Below, in pieces: positions 8,292 to 16,262 of a DNA stretch of 64,000 bases (its first letter is position 1; each line of letters opens with the position of its first letter). Origin of the DNA: Halorhodospira halochloris (GTDB lineage Bacteria; Pseudomonadota; Gammaproteobacteria; Nitrococcales; Halorhodospiraceae); assembly GCF_002356555.2 (NCBI RefSeq), contig NZ_AP017372.2, forward strand, positions 124,001-188,000. Direction: 5' to 3'. The position numbers and the translations under genes are program-made. The notes below the pieces were generated by a model. The model saw only the letters and a list, made by a program, of their open reading frames with translations, was not told where the DNA came from and did no database searches.

Positions 8292-9635
8292 ATGCAGAAG
8301 GTTCTCATTGCTAATCGCGGGGAGATAGCCCTGCGAATATTGCGAGCGTGCCGCGAACTTGATATCAAGAGCGTCGCTGTTCACTCCTCGGCTGATCGAG
8401 AGCTCAAGCACGTGAGGCTTGCTGATGAGTCGGTCTGCATTGGGCCGAATAGTGTAACCGAAAGTTACCTGAACATACCTGCCTTGGTTTCCGCTGCTGA
8501 AGTTACCGACTCTACAGCTATTCATCCGGGCTACGGCTTTCTCTCTGAGAACGCCGATTTCGCCGAGCGAGTTGAGCAGTCGGGGTTTGTCTTTATTGGT
8601 CCACCGCCCGATTGCATCCGTACTATGGGCGATAAGGTTTCAGCTATACGGGCCATGCAAGAGGCAGGGGTTCCCTGTGTGCCCGGTTCCGGAGGGCCGA
8701 TCCCGGAAGATGATCCCGACGAGACACTACGAATAGCGGCGAGCATCGGCTATCCGGTGATGATCAAGGCGGCGTCAGGCGGCGGCGGGCGCGGCATGCG
8801 TGTGGTGCGCAGTGAAGCTGCTCTACTGAATGCCGTTTCGCTTACTCAAAATGAGGCCAAGAACGCATTCGGTGATAGCACCGTTTACATGGAGAAGTAC
8901 CTGGAAAAGCCGCGCCATATCGAGTTCCAGGTGCTTGCGGATAACTATGGCAATGCGATCCACTTAGGCGAGCGCGATTGCTCGATGCAGCGGCGCCATC
9001 AGAAGGTTGTCGAGGAGGCTCCGGCACCAGGGATAACCGACCAACAGCGCCATGAGATTGGCGAAAGGTGCGCAGAGGCCTGCCGGCAGATGGGCTACCG
9101 AGGAGCCGGAACGTTCGAATTTCTCTACGAAAACGGTGAGTTTTACTTCATCGAGATGAATACGAGAATTCAGGTTGAACATCCAGTAACTGAGATGGTC
9201 ACGGGGTGCGACCTGGTGGCTGAACAGATTCGCATAGCTGCCGGCGAGCCGCTGAGCTGGGGTCAGCAGGATATCGTGATCCGTGGCCATGCTATGGAGT
9301 GCCGCATAAATGCTGAGGATCCCAAGACACTAATGCCTTGCCCTGGAACCATCGACCACTTTCACGCACCTGGAGGTCCAGGGGTGAGGATGGATTCCCA
9401 TGTGTACACAGGTTATGCTGTTCCTCCGTACTATGATTCTATGATAGGCAAGTTGATAACCCACGGGCCGAGTCGGGATAGCGCGTTGGCACGTATGCGG
9501 ACAGCCCTATCTGAGATAGTAGTCAGCGGCATTCGTACCAATATATCCTTACAGCAGGATATAATCTCGGACGCTGCTTTCCGTGCTGGGGGGACTGATA
9601 TCCATTACCTGGAGAAAAAACTTTCTTTAGACTAG
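8292..9635 (+). CDS. accC: Biotin carboxylase of acetyl-CoA carboxylase
   Basis: ATP-grasp enzyme that carboxylates AccB-bound biotin. Order of motifs: [18 protein letters not shown] at the N terminus, [21 protein letters not shown], the ATP-grasp Gly loop [47 protein letters not shown], and [20 protein letters not shown]. About 447 residues is the normal length. An in-frame GTG at 8283 abuts the accB stop; I prefer ATG 8292 because homologs begin directly with (M)[12 protein letters not shown]. It is translationally close to accB. The prmA gene that often follows is absent here. Confidence 0.96.
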   Translation: MQKVLIANRGEIALRILRACRELDIKSVAVHSSADRELKHVRLADESVCIGPNSVTESYLNIPALVSAAEVTDSTAIHPGYGFLSENADFAERVEQSGFVFIGPPPDCIRTMGDKVSAIRAMQEAGVPCVPGSGGPIPEDDPDETLRIAASIGYPVMIKAASGGGGRGMRVVRSEAALLNAVSLTQNEAKNAFGDSTVYMEKYLEKPRHIEFQVLADNYGNAIHLGERDCSMQRRHQKVVEEAPAPGITDQQRHEIGERCAEACRQMGYRGAGTFEFLYENGEFYFIEMNTRIQVEHPVTEMVTGCDLVAEQIRIAAGEPLSWGQQDIVIRGHAMECRINAEDPKTLMPCPGTIDHFHAPGGPGVRMDSHVYTGYAVPPYYDSMIGKLITHGPSRDSALARMRTALSEIVVSGIRTNISLQQDIISDAAFRAGGTDIHYLEKKLSLD

Positions 9636-9681
9636 TGGCCTAATAGCTGGTTCTAGGTTACTAACCTGCGGAGGCCGAGAT

Positions 9682-10323
9682 ATGTTTAGAGTTACACATT
9701 GCAGTGGGAGAAAGAGGTTTATTTATCCCGTTGCAACTTTGGTCGCGTTAATGCTCTTCGCTTCTTCGGCTGGCGCACAGTTTCAGCAGCAGGCCGAAGG
9801 AGAGTATAAGTTCGACTTCAACCTGCATGATAATGCGGCGGAGGTTGTGTTTACCTCGCCCTTAGGAGATCGTGTCGATGTTGCGGGTCCTGTGACGCAG
9901 AATCTCGGCCTATTTTTCAATTCGGCAGGAGATGTTGCGGCTAGTGCGGGGCTCCACGCATCTGGTGGACCTACACAGGGGTTTAACCCGATGGAGGTGG
10001 GTGCCGGCGCCAAGCTTTACGGCATCTATTCCGAAGAAGCAGACCGGTTGGTTGCTGCTCTTGCTATTAGTGGTTCGATGGTTTTCAGCATTACCGGACA
10101 AGTTCCACAGGCTTTCATAGTAAAAGGGAACGTGGCTCCGAATATAACTTCATTTGGTCGCGCGCGCAGGCTTTTTGAGGCCACTATGCGCTATCAGTTT
10201 GATGTGACGCCGCACTCAGCCGTTTATTTGGGCTATCGCTACCTAAGGATTCAAATGGGTAGTGGCACGAGTAACACCACCATGGACAACAATCTACACC
10301 TAGGGATGCAAGTCAACTTCTAG
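9682..10323 (+). CDS. Probable outer-membrane beta-barrel protein (YfaZ-like)
   Basis: A 213-residue exported protein of uncertain role. The N terminus is a signal peptide: basic start (CSGRKRF), hydrophobic core VATLVALMLFASS, cleavage at AGA-QF. The rest is an alternating beta pattern (AEVVFTSPL, NLGLFFNSAGDVAASAGLH, GVGAKLY-type strand, RLVAALAISGS, AVYLGYRYLRIQ) and the protein ends in Phe (MQVNF), as outer-membrane barrels do. The GLFFN..AGLHASG..GAGAKLYGIY pattern resembles the YfaZ family. That link is from memory of the family, so treat it as tentative. A Shine-Dalgarno GCGGAGG precedes the ATG. Confidence 0.6.
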   Translation: MFRVTHCSGRKRFIYPVATLVALMLFASSAGAQFQQQAEGEYKFDFNLHDNAAEVVFTSPLGDRVDVAGPVTQNLGLFFNSAGDVAASAGLHASGGPTQGFNPMEVGAGAKLYGIYSEEADRLVAALAISGSMVFSITGQVPQAFIVKGNVAPNITSFGRARRLFEATMRYQFDVTPHSAVYLGYRYLRIQMGSGTSNTTMDNNLHLGMQVNF

Positions 10324-10353
10324 AGTGTGCCTGCACAGAGACGGAGTTGCAAT

Positions 10354-11148
10354 TTAATTGCTAAGCACCATAAGGGCGCCGGTGGAGGCCAATATAAAAG
10401 CAAACAGGTAGGTCAGGCTTCTACTGGAAATGCTGTGGCAGATCCTAGCTGATAGGCTCGAAAAAAGCATACTGCTTAGGGTAATGCCGAGGAGTGCAGG
10501 CAGGTATACATAACCCAATGATCCGGCGGGTATTGCTTCATCTCCCCAGCCAATAAACACATAACCAACCGCAGCAGCTCCCGCGAATGGGACGGCGCAT
10601 GCCGCTGAAGAGCCTATGGCAGCGTGAGTATGGTGACCTCGCCAGATTAGATAAGGCACGGACATTGTGCCTCCTCCTACCCCTAATAGGGCTGAGATAG
10701 CACCAAAGCTCGTACCAGCTAGCAGATGAGAGCCGGGGCTCGGGGCTCTACTTTGAGAGGGTCTTATCTCAAGGACAAGGGTTATTGCTATTAGCAACAA
10801 AAAAGTCCCGAAAAGCTGTTTAAGCAATTCCGTGCCGATGTAATTAGCCGCGCTGACGCCTACAGCGGCTCCGCAAATCATCGCCGGGGCCAGTTTGCGT
10901 ACGGTCCTAACGCTCACAGATCCTAAACTGTAGTGAGTTAAAGCAGAACTTGCTGAGGTGAAACAGATGGTTGCCAACGAAGTGCCTAATGCCAAGTGCA
11001 TCGTTACAGAGGAATCGATATCCTGCAGGGCAAATACTCCTACTAATAGTGGGACTATTACGATGCCGCCACCTATGCCAAAGAGGCCGGCGCTCGCCCC
11101 GGCTATGGTGCCGATAAACAGATAGAGCACCATCTCTAACAGCAGCAT
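10354..11148 (-). CDS. Sulfite exporter TauE/SafE family permease
   Basis: Multi-pass inner-membrane protein (264 residues, about 7-8 hydrophobic segments) of the TauE/SafE (DUF81) family, thought to export small organic or inorganic sulfur anions or similar. The two internally repeated glycine-rich segments typical of the family are visible: GAFAGLFGIGGG-type sequence (ASAGLFGIGGGIVIVPLL) near the N terminus and GAISALLGVGGGTMSVPYL in the middle. Substrate cannot be deduced. A foldback element (11166-11316) sits 17 bp upstream of its start codon. It is convergent with the YfaZ-like gene across only 30 bp. Confidence 0.85.
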   Translation of the reverse strand: MLLLEMVLYLFIGTIAGASAGLFGIGGGIVIVPLLVGVFALQDIDSSVTMHLALGTSLATICFTSASSALTHYSLGSVSVRTVRKLAPAMICGAAVGVSAANYIGTELLKQLFGTFLLLIAITLVLEIRPSQSRAPSPGSHLLAGTSFGAISALLGVGGGTMSVPYLIWRGHHTHAAIGSSAACAVPFAGAAAVGYVFIGWGDEAIPAGSLGYVYLPALLGITLSSMLFSSLSARICHSISSRSLTYLFAFILASTGALMVLSN

Positions 11149-11165
11149 TTCGCGTCGACCTTCTG

Positions 11166-11316
11166 GTGGCCTCTAAAAACTTCGCCGGCGCCACCATCCG
11201 CCCCGGTGTGGAGGTCTTGGCGCCAGGGATGGCGCCATGAAGCCTCCAGGGATGGATTCACGGCGTCCTCCACACCGGGGCGGATGGTGGCGCCGGCGAA
11301 GTTTTTAGAGGTTCCC
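11166..11316 (+). repeat. Foldback element copy 5 (with 5-bp TSD)
   Basis: Snap-back element, GTGGCCTCTAAAAAC to GTTTTTAGAGGTTCCC, flanked by exact TTCTG duplications at 11161-11165 and 11317-11321. The arms are complementary through about 45 bp. It sits in the divergent gap between the TauE-type permease (minus) and cca (plus), where both promoters should lie. Confidence 0.95.
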
Positions 11317-11413
11317 TTCTGCAGCGCAGTCTGGCAGTGAAATTTAAGCTGTCGGGGGGCTGGTTGGCTCATATGGCTTGGTAGGTTTTTATTCACGTAT
11401 ATGGTAACCGATA

Positions 11414-12631
11414 ATGGATATTTATCGCGTCGGAGGTTCTGTCCGGGACGAACTGCTGGGGCTGGATGTAAAAGAGCGGGATTGGGTGGTAGTTGGAGCT
11501 ACTGCTGAGCAGCTTGAAGATGCGGGATATCGCCGGGTGGGCAAAGATTTTCCGGTCTTCTTGCACCCGCAAACAGGCGAAGAGTATGCACTAGCACGAA
11601 CTGAGCGCAAAACCGCGGCTGGCTACCACGGTTTTGAAGTCCATGCCTGTCCTGATGTGACTCTCGAGGAAGACCTAGCTAGGCGGGATCTGACCATCAA
11701 TGCCATGGCAATCGATTCCGATGGTCAGCTAATTGATCCGTATGGTGGCAGAGAAGACCTGGCTAAGCGTCAGTTACGCCATGTTACCCAGGCGTTTGCC
11801 GAAGACCCGCTAAGGATATTGCGCCTGGCAAGATTCGCTGCCCGTTTTGCCAAACTCGGCTTTAGAATTGCGCCGCAAACTATGGAGCTATGTCGGCGTA
11901 TGGTTGACGCTGGTGAAGCCGATGCGCTGGTACCGGAGAGGGTATGGCAGGAACTGTCCAGGGGGCTGATGGAGCCGTCTCCCCAGCGTATGATAGAGGT
12001 CTTGCGCGAGTGTGGAGCCCTGGAGAAGGTTCTAGTTGAGGTAGATGATTTATACGGCATTCCTCAGCGCAGCGATTATCACCCGGAAGGGGATGCTGCT
12101 AAACACACCTTGCTGGCTCTAGAAGTAGCAGCTAATCATGGCATGCCGCTCGCGGTTCGCTATGCAGTACTCCTTCACGACTCCGGCAAAGCGCAAACGC
12201 CTTGTGCGGAGTTGCCCAGCCATCCTGAGCATGATGTGCGAGGTGAACAGCTTAGCGAAGCGGCTAGTGAGAGGTTGCGGGTGCCGAGGGAGTGTCGCGA
12301 TGTAGCGCGCATTGTTGCGCGCTACCATTTACATGCTCACCGCGCACTGCAATTACGGCCAGGGACAATTGTCGAGCTGCTAGAGAGGCTCGATGCATTT
12401 AGGCGCCCGCAGCGATTTGAATATTTCCTGCTGGCTTGTAAAGCTGATTACCTAGGCCGTGAAGGGGTTGCTAGTCATGCTGAATATCGGCAGGGGGTCT
12501 TGCTGCGTCGAGCCCTGGATGCGGCGCAGGAGATTACCGCTAAGGAGTTCGTCGAGCGAGGCATGCGCGGGCCAGAAGTCGGTGAGGCTGTGCGCCAGGC
12601 CCGCTGCCAGGCAGTGGCTGAGCTGTTGTAG
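11414..12631 (+). CDS. cca: CCA tRNA nucleotidyltransferase with HD domain
   Basis: Adds or repairs the 3' CCA of tRNA; the gammaproteobacterial multifunctional form also has an HD phosphohydrolase domain. The 405 residues show VGGSVRDELLGL, the metal site VKERDWVVVG (E. coli has D-R-D here, so the first Asp is Glu), DFPVFLHPQTGEEYALARTERK, the EEDLARRDLTINAMAID motif, the RILRLARFAAR helix, and the HD motif YAVLLHDSGKAQTP near residue 250. It is divergent from the TauE-type permease. Confidence 0.95.
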   Translation: MDIYRVGGSVRDELLGLDVKERDWVVVGATAEQLEDAGYRRVGKDFPVFLHPQTGEEYALARTERKTAAGYHGFEVHACPDVTLEEDLARRDLTINAMAIDSDGQLIDPYGGREDLAKRQLRHVTQAFAEDPLRILRLARFAARFAKLGFRIAPQTMELCRRMVDAGEADALVPERVWQELSRGLMEPSPQRMIEVLRECGALEKVLVEVDDLYGIPQRSDYHPEGDAAKHTLLALEVAANHGMPLAVRYAVLLHDSGKAQTPCAELPSHPEHDVRGEQLSEAASERLRVPRECRDVARIVARYHLHAHRALQLRPGTIVELLERLDAFRRPQRFEYFLLACKADYLGREGVASHAEYRQGVLLRRALDAAQEITAKEFVERGMRGPEVGEAVRQARCQAVAELL

Positions 12632-12726
12632 GTTGCTTTGCAGCAGCACGCATATCATCTATGCTTGCAACCGAGCACTGTGACCGCTCTTAGCAAAAAT
12701 TGGAATCAACGAATGAAGCGCGCCTT

Positions 12727-13323
12727 ATGATAGATATCGGATTAGTGATAATTGGCTACTTAGTTGGTTCTGTCTCGTCGGCCATTCTGGTTTGCCGGGT
12801 GCTGCAGCTTGGCGATCCTCGCGAAGATGGCTCGGGCAATCCTGGTGCGACCAATGTGCTGCGTTTGGCCGGCAAGGGCCCTGCTGTAGCAACGCTGGCC
12901 GGAGACTGGCTCAAAGGCACCCTGCCGGTGGTGCTGGCTTGGTTGGTTACATCTGACCCGGTAATAATCTCTGCTACCGGCTTGGCTGCCTTCTTTGGCC
13001 ACTTATACCCGGCTTACTTTCGCTTCCAAGGCGGTAAAGGGGTGGCTACTGGAATGGGTGTGTTGTTGGCCTGGTCACCAGTTGCCTTAGCGGCAACCGC
13101 TCTGACCTGGTTGGCTATCGCCGCGGCCTTCCGGTTCTCATCCTTGGCTGCCATCGTCGCCTTTGCAATGGCGCCAGCGTACATGCTTTGGCATATGGAA
13201 GATCCGGTGTTGACCGCAGCTACCGCAATAATCGCTGTGGCTGCTGTATGGCGGCATAGGGAAAACATAGTTCGATTGGCCACGGGTGAGGAGAGCCAGA
13301 TCGGCAAATCCTCCGACTCATGA
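12727..13323 (+). CDS. plsY: Acyl-phosphate glycerol-3-phosphate acyltransferase
   Basis: Inner-membrane enzyme that makes lysophosphatidate from acyl-phosphate in phospholipid synthesis. The 198 residues contain five to six hydrophobic segments and the three PlsY motifs: GSGNPGATNVLR (motif 1), the Gly-rich FQGGKGVATGMGVLLA (motif 2) and HRENI near the C terminus (motif 3). The start is at ATG 12727; upstream in-frame codons to 12700 have no hydrophobic or family character. The stop overlaps the tsaC start (ATGA), so the two are translationally coupled. Confidence 0.93.
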   Translation: MIDIGLVIIGYLVGSVSSAILVCRVLQLGDPREDGSGNPGATNVLRLAGKGPAVATLAGDWLKGTLPVVLAWLVTSDPVIISATGLAAFFGHLYPAYFRFQGGKGVATGMGVLLAWSPVALAATALTWLAIAAAFRFSSLAAIVAFAMAPAYMLWHMEDPVLTAATAIIAVAAVWRHRENIVRLATGEESQIGKSSDS

Positions 13324-13916
13324 GTAAGGATTTTTCGCGATCAGGGCGAAGCTACAGCTCATTTAGAGTGAACTACTGCGCAACAGCGTTGCGCCGCGGC
13401 GGGGTTGTGGCATATCCGACCGAGGCGGTCTGGGGGCTGGGGTGCAATCCTTGGGATAGGTCGGCGGTAGCAAAGTTGCTCGAACTGAAAGTGCGCTCGC
13501 CCAGGAAGGGTTTGATAGTCATAGGCGCCGATATACGATCTTTGACGCCCTTCATTGGTGAGCCATTGAGTGAGAATGTTCGGCTGCTCGAGCAGGCGAT
13601 CGCAGCTAGGCCGGAGCCGATTACATGGTTAGTTCCTGCTGCGCGGGCACTTCCAAGCTGGGTTAAGGGGGTATACTCCAGCGTGGCCATCCGCATTACC
13701 CAGCACCCACCCGCTGTCGCTTTGTGTCGCGCCTATGGCGGGGCGATCATCTCCAGTAGTGCTAATCGATCGGCCTCACCTCCGGCGACCACGGCAGCGC
13801 AGGTAAGAAGGTACTTCGGATACCGGATTGATGCACTGTTACCAGGTGCTGTTGGTCGATTGACCCGGCCCACGCCGATAATGGATCTATATACGGGAGA
13901 GATGCTGCGTGCCTGA
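13320..13916 (+). CDS. tsaC: Threonylcarbamoyl-AMP synthase
   Basis: YrdC/Sua5-type enzyme that makes threonylcarbamoyl-AMP from Thr, bicarbonate and ATP for tRNA t6A37. The 198 residues show [36 protein letters not shown] (the KxR...K substrate pocket; homologs have KxRP.KG), [15 protein letters not shown] and [17 protein letters not shown]. It shares ATGA with plsY and overlaps tsaD by 8 bp. tsaD encodes the partner that transfers the threonylcarbamoyl group, so the two successive steps are coupled in one operon. Confidence 0.94.
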   Translation: MSKDFSRSGRSYSSFRVNYCATALRRGGVVAYPTEAVWGLGCNPWDRSAVAKLLELKVRSPRKGLIVIGADIRSLTPFIGEPLSENVRLLEQAIAARPEPITWLVPAARALPSWVKGVYSSVAIRITQHPPAVALCRAYGGAIISSSANRSASPPATTAAQVRRYFGYRIDALLPGAVGRLTRPTPIMDLYTGEMLRA

Positions 13917-14940
13917 TCTTGGTCGGGTCTTGGGTATTGAGACATCATGCGATGAGACAGCAGTAGCCGTCTACGCTGCGGGCGAAGGGATCTTGGGCCA
14001 CGTTCTGCATAGTCAGGTTGATGATCATGCAGTATACGGAGGCGTAGTCCCTGAACTGGCCTCGCGCGACCATGTCCGTAAACTACCCGGACTGGTGGCC
14101 GAGCTTTTTGCTCAAACCGGTTTGAGCGGCCGCGACATCGACGCTGTTGCTTGGACTCGTGGACCAGGCCTGCCGGGCGCATTGATGGTTGGCGCCGGCT
14201 TTGCACGCTCCTTTGCTTGGGCTGCTCAAGTCCCGGCCATAGGGGTTCATCACATGGAAGGGCATCTGCTTGCCCCTTTGCTAGAGCCCAATCCACCTGC
14301 CATGCCACTGGTGGCCCTGTTGGTATCTGGTGGTCATACCCAGTTAGTCCAAGTCGCCGGATTGGGTCGCTATCACATTCTTGGTGAGTCGCTAGATGAT
14401 GCCGCAGGCGAGGCCTTTGATAAAACCGCCCGACTGCTTGATCTGCCGTATCCAGGCGGACCGGCGATAGCCCGTTTAGCGGCGCGGGGCAATCCTGGGG
14501 AGATTGATTTGCCGCGTCCTATGACTAAGCGACCAGGCATGGATTTTAGTTTCAGCGGTTTAAAAACCGCGGTCTTGCATTGTTTTCGAGAGAGCTGTGG
14601 TGGTGCTAATGAGCAAAGGCGTGCCGATATCGCCTATGCCTTTCAGGAGGCAATGGTTGACACATTGACTATCAAATGTCGACGAGCCCTTCAGCACACC
14701 GGCTGTAGGCGACTGGTGGTAGCCGGCGGAGTGGGGGCAAATGCTAGGTTGCGGGAGCGGCTTGATCAGCTAGCGGCGGGCGATGGGTTTTCGGTCCACT
14801 ACCCTAGTTTGGAGTACTGCACCGACAACGCGGCGATGATAGCTTATGCTGGGTACTTGCGGTTGAATGCCGGCGGCGGGGATAACCTTGACTTTACAGT
14901 CCGTCCGCGCTGGCCACTGGGTGATTTGGAACGACCATGA
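13909..14940 (+). CDS. tsaD: tRNA threonylcarbamoyladenosine transferase subunit TsaD
   Basis: Catalytic Kae1/TsaD subunit that transfers the threonylcarbamoyl group to A37 of ANN-decoding tRNAs, working with TsaB and TsaE. The 343 residues show [28 protein letters not shown], the metal site HMEGH at residues 115-119, [21 protein letters not shown] and [15 protein letters not shown], then [12 protein letters not shown]. It starts with GTG at 13909 inside the last codons of tsaC. The stop overlaps the next ATG (ATGA). Confidence 0.96.
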   Translation: MPDLGRVLGIETSCDETAVAVYAAGEGILGHVLHSQVDDHAVYGGVVPELASRDHVRKLPGLVAELFAQTGLSGRDIDAVAWTRGPGLPGALMVGAGFARSFAWAAQVPAIGVHHMEGHLLAPLLEPNPPAMPLVALLVSGGHTQLVQVAGLGRYHILGESLDDAAGEAFDKTARLLDLPYPGGPAIARLAARGNPGEIDLPRPMTKRPGMDFSFSGLKTAVLHCFRESCGGANEQRRADIAYAFQEAMVDTLTIKCRRALQHTGCRRLVVAGGVGANARLRERLDQLAAGDGFSVHYPSLEYCTDNAAMIAYAGYLRLNAGGGDNLDFTVRPRWPLGDLERP

Positions 14941-16133
14941 GCAACTCAGCCAGGATAAGTCCCCACGATCTGCCAGAGCCTGATGAACTGGCTTTACTAA
15001 GTAGCGCGCGACTGCATGAGCTGATTGCGGATGAGATAGCTGATGCCGGCGGGGTGATTAGTTTTGCAAGGTTCATGGAACTGGCACTTTATGCCCCTGG
15101 TCTGGGGTACTATCGCGCCGGTGCGGCTAGGTTTGGGGCTGGGGGCGACTTCTCTACTGCGCCCGAGCTGAGCGCTCTATTTGGCCGTACGCTGGCAAGG
15201 CAAATCGCCGAGATGATGGCCCATTTAGGCGGTGCTGAAGTAATCGAGCTCGGGCCGGGAACGGGAAAGCTGGCTGTAGATGCGCTTGCTGAGCTCAAAA
15301 GTCTCGACGCTCTGCCGCAACGTTGGCGTATGCTCGAGGTCAGTGGGGCCTTGCGTGCTGAGCAGGCGCAAACACTCTCTTGCGCTGGTACTGATCTGCT
15401 GGACAGGGTCGAGTGGCTGGAGCAGCTGCCCGAAGACAGTGAAAAGAGCATCTGGATTGCCAACGAGGTGATCGACGCCTTGCCGGTGCGTCGCTTTATC
15501 CGGACCGATGACGGCGTGCTAGAGCTTGGCGTAGCTAACCAAGCAAATAGTTTTGCCTGGAGCCGGATGGCTGCTGATAAGGACTTGGTGGCTGCGGTTG
15601 AAGCCATAGAGTCACGGCTTGGTCGGCTACCTACAGGTTATGTCTCTGAAGTATGTACCCGTTTGCCGGCATTTATTAACGGTATAGCGCAGTCACTACA
15701 GCGCGGAGTTACGCTGTGGATCGATTACGGATACCCGCGGCGAGAGTACTATCTGCCGGAGCGGGGCAGTGGCACACTAATCTCTCACTATCGTCATCGT
15801 GCCCACAATGACCCATTTCTCTATCCCGGGCTGCAGGATATTACAGCTTTTGTCGATTTTAGCGCCTTAGCCGATGCCTTGATGGAGGCGGGCCTAGACC
15901 TGCTTGGGTACGCCCCGCAGGGGCCATTCTTGCTCGGCGGCGGGTTAGCAGAGTTGGCTCAGCCGGATATAGAATCAGCAGACGAGCGCCAACGCCTGGC
16001 CGCCTCTCAGTCCATTCAGAGGCTTACCCACCCTGGCGATATGGGTGAGAAGTTCAAGGTCATGGCAGCCGGCAGGGGTTATTCGGGGCCGATAAGCGGA
16101 TTTCGCTTATCTGATCGGCGCGGTTTTTTGTAG
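14937..16133 (+). CDS. SAM-dependent methyltransferase, MidA/NDUFAF7 (COG1565) family
   Basis: A 398-residue class I methyltransferase of the family related to mitochondrial NDUFAF7/MidA, whose human member methylates a complex I subunit; the bacterial substrate is unproven. Visible signatures are [42 protein letters not shown], the SAM-binding [31 protein letters not shown], and [17 protein letters not shown] with [20 protein letters not shown]. It is coupled to tsaD by ATGA overlap. A hairpin with T run overlaps its 3' end. Confidence 0.87.
   Translation: MSNSARISPHDLPEPDELALLSSARLHELIADEIADAGGVISFARFMELALYAPGLGYYRAGAARFGAGGDFSTAPELSALFGRTLARQIAEMMAHLGGAEVIELGPGTGKLAVDALAELKSLDALPQRWRMLEVSGALRAEQAQTLSCAGTDLLDRVEWLEQLPEDSEKSIWIANEVIDALPVRRFIRTDDGVLELGVANQANSFAWSRMAADKDLVAAVEAIESRLGRLPTGYVSEVCTRLPAFINGIAQSLQRGVTLWIDYGYPRREYYLPERGSGTLISHYRHRAHNDPFLYPGLQDITAFVDFSALADALMEAGLDLLGYAPQGPFLLGGGLAELAQPDIESADERQRLAASQSIQRLTHPGDMGEKFKVMAAGRGYSGPISGFRLSDRRGFL
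16088..16130 (+). terminator. Candidate intrinsic terminator overlapping the 3' end of the midA-like gene
   Basis: An outer stem GCCGAT (16089-16094) pairs with ATCGGC, an inner stem AAGCG pairs with CGCTT around GATTT, and the run GGTTTTTTG follows within a few bases. The structure lies inside the last codons of the reading frame and would end the plsY-tsaC-tsaD-midA transcript. Confidence 0.5.
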
Positions 16134-16262
16134 CTGGTTGGGGCTCGAGTGACGTTGAGCTGCCTCGGTGGGAGCTTCTGTTCCTGACTCCCCTCTCTTT
16201 TGCCTCGTGTGCTTTACCGTGGTGAGAAACGCGGGGGAGCTGAGAGTAACCAAAAAGTAACT
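16134..16262. other. Convergent gap between midA-like gene and topA
   Basis: 129 bp without a gene. A stretch near 16156-16180 (GAGCTGCCTCGGTGGGAG) resembles the inner arm of the older foldback elements, but I cannot find a matching right arm, so I do not call a copy. No other structure was recognised. Confidence 0.3.

Noticed and set aside
11414-12631. Inactive cca because the metal motif reads E-R-D in place of D-R-D
   Set aside because: Glu can serve as a metal ligand and all other motifs are intact, so I see no reason to call it inactive.
16140-16250. Possible decayed foldback copy (GAGCTGCCTCGGTGGGAG and later GGGGGAGCTGAG)
   Set aside because: Only the left inner arm resembles the family; no head and no complementary right arm could be found.
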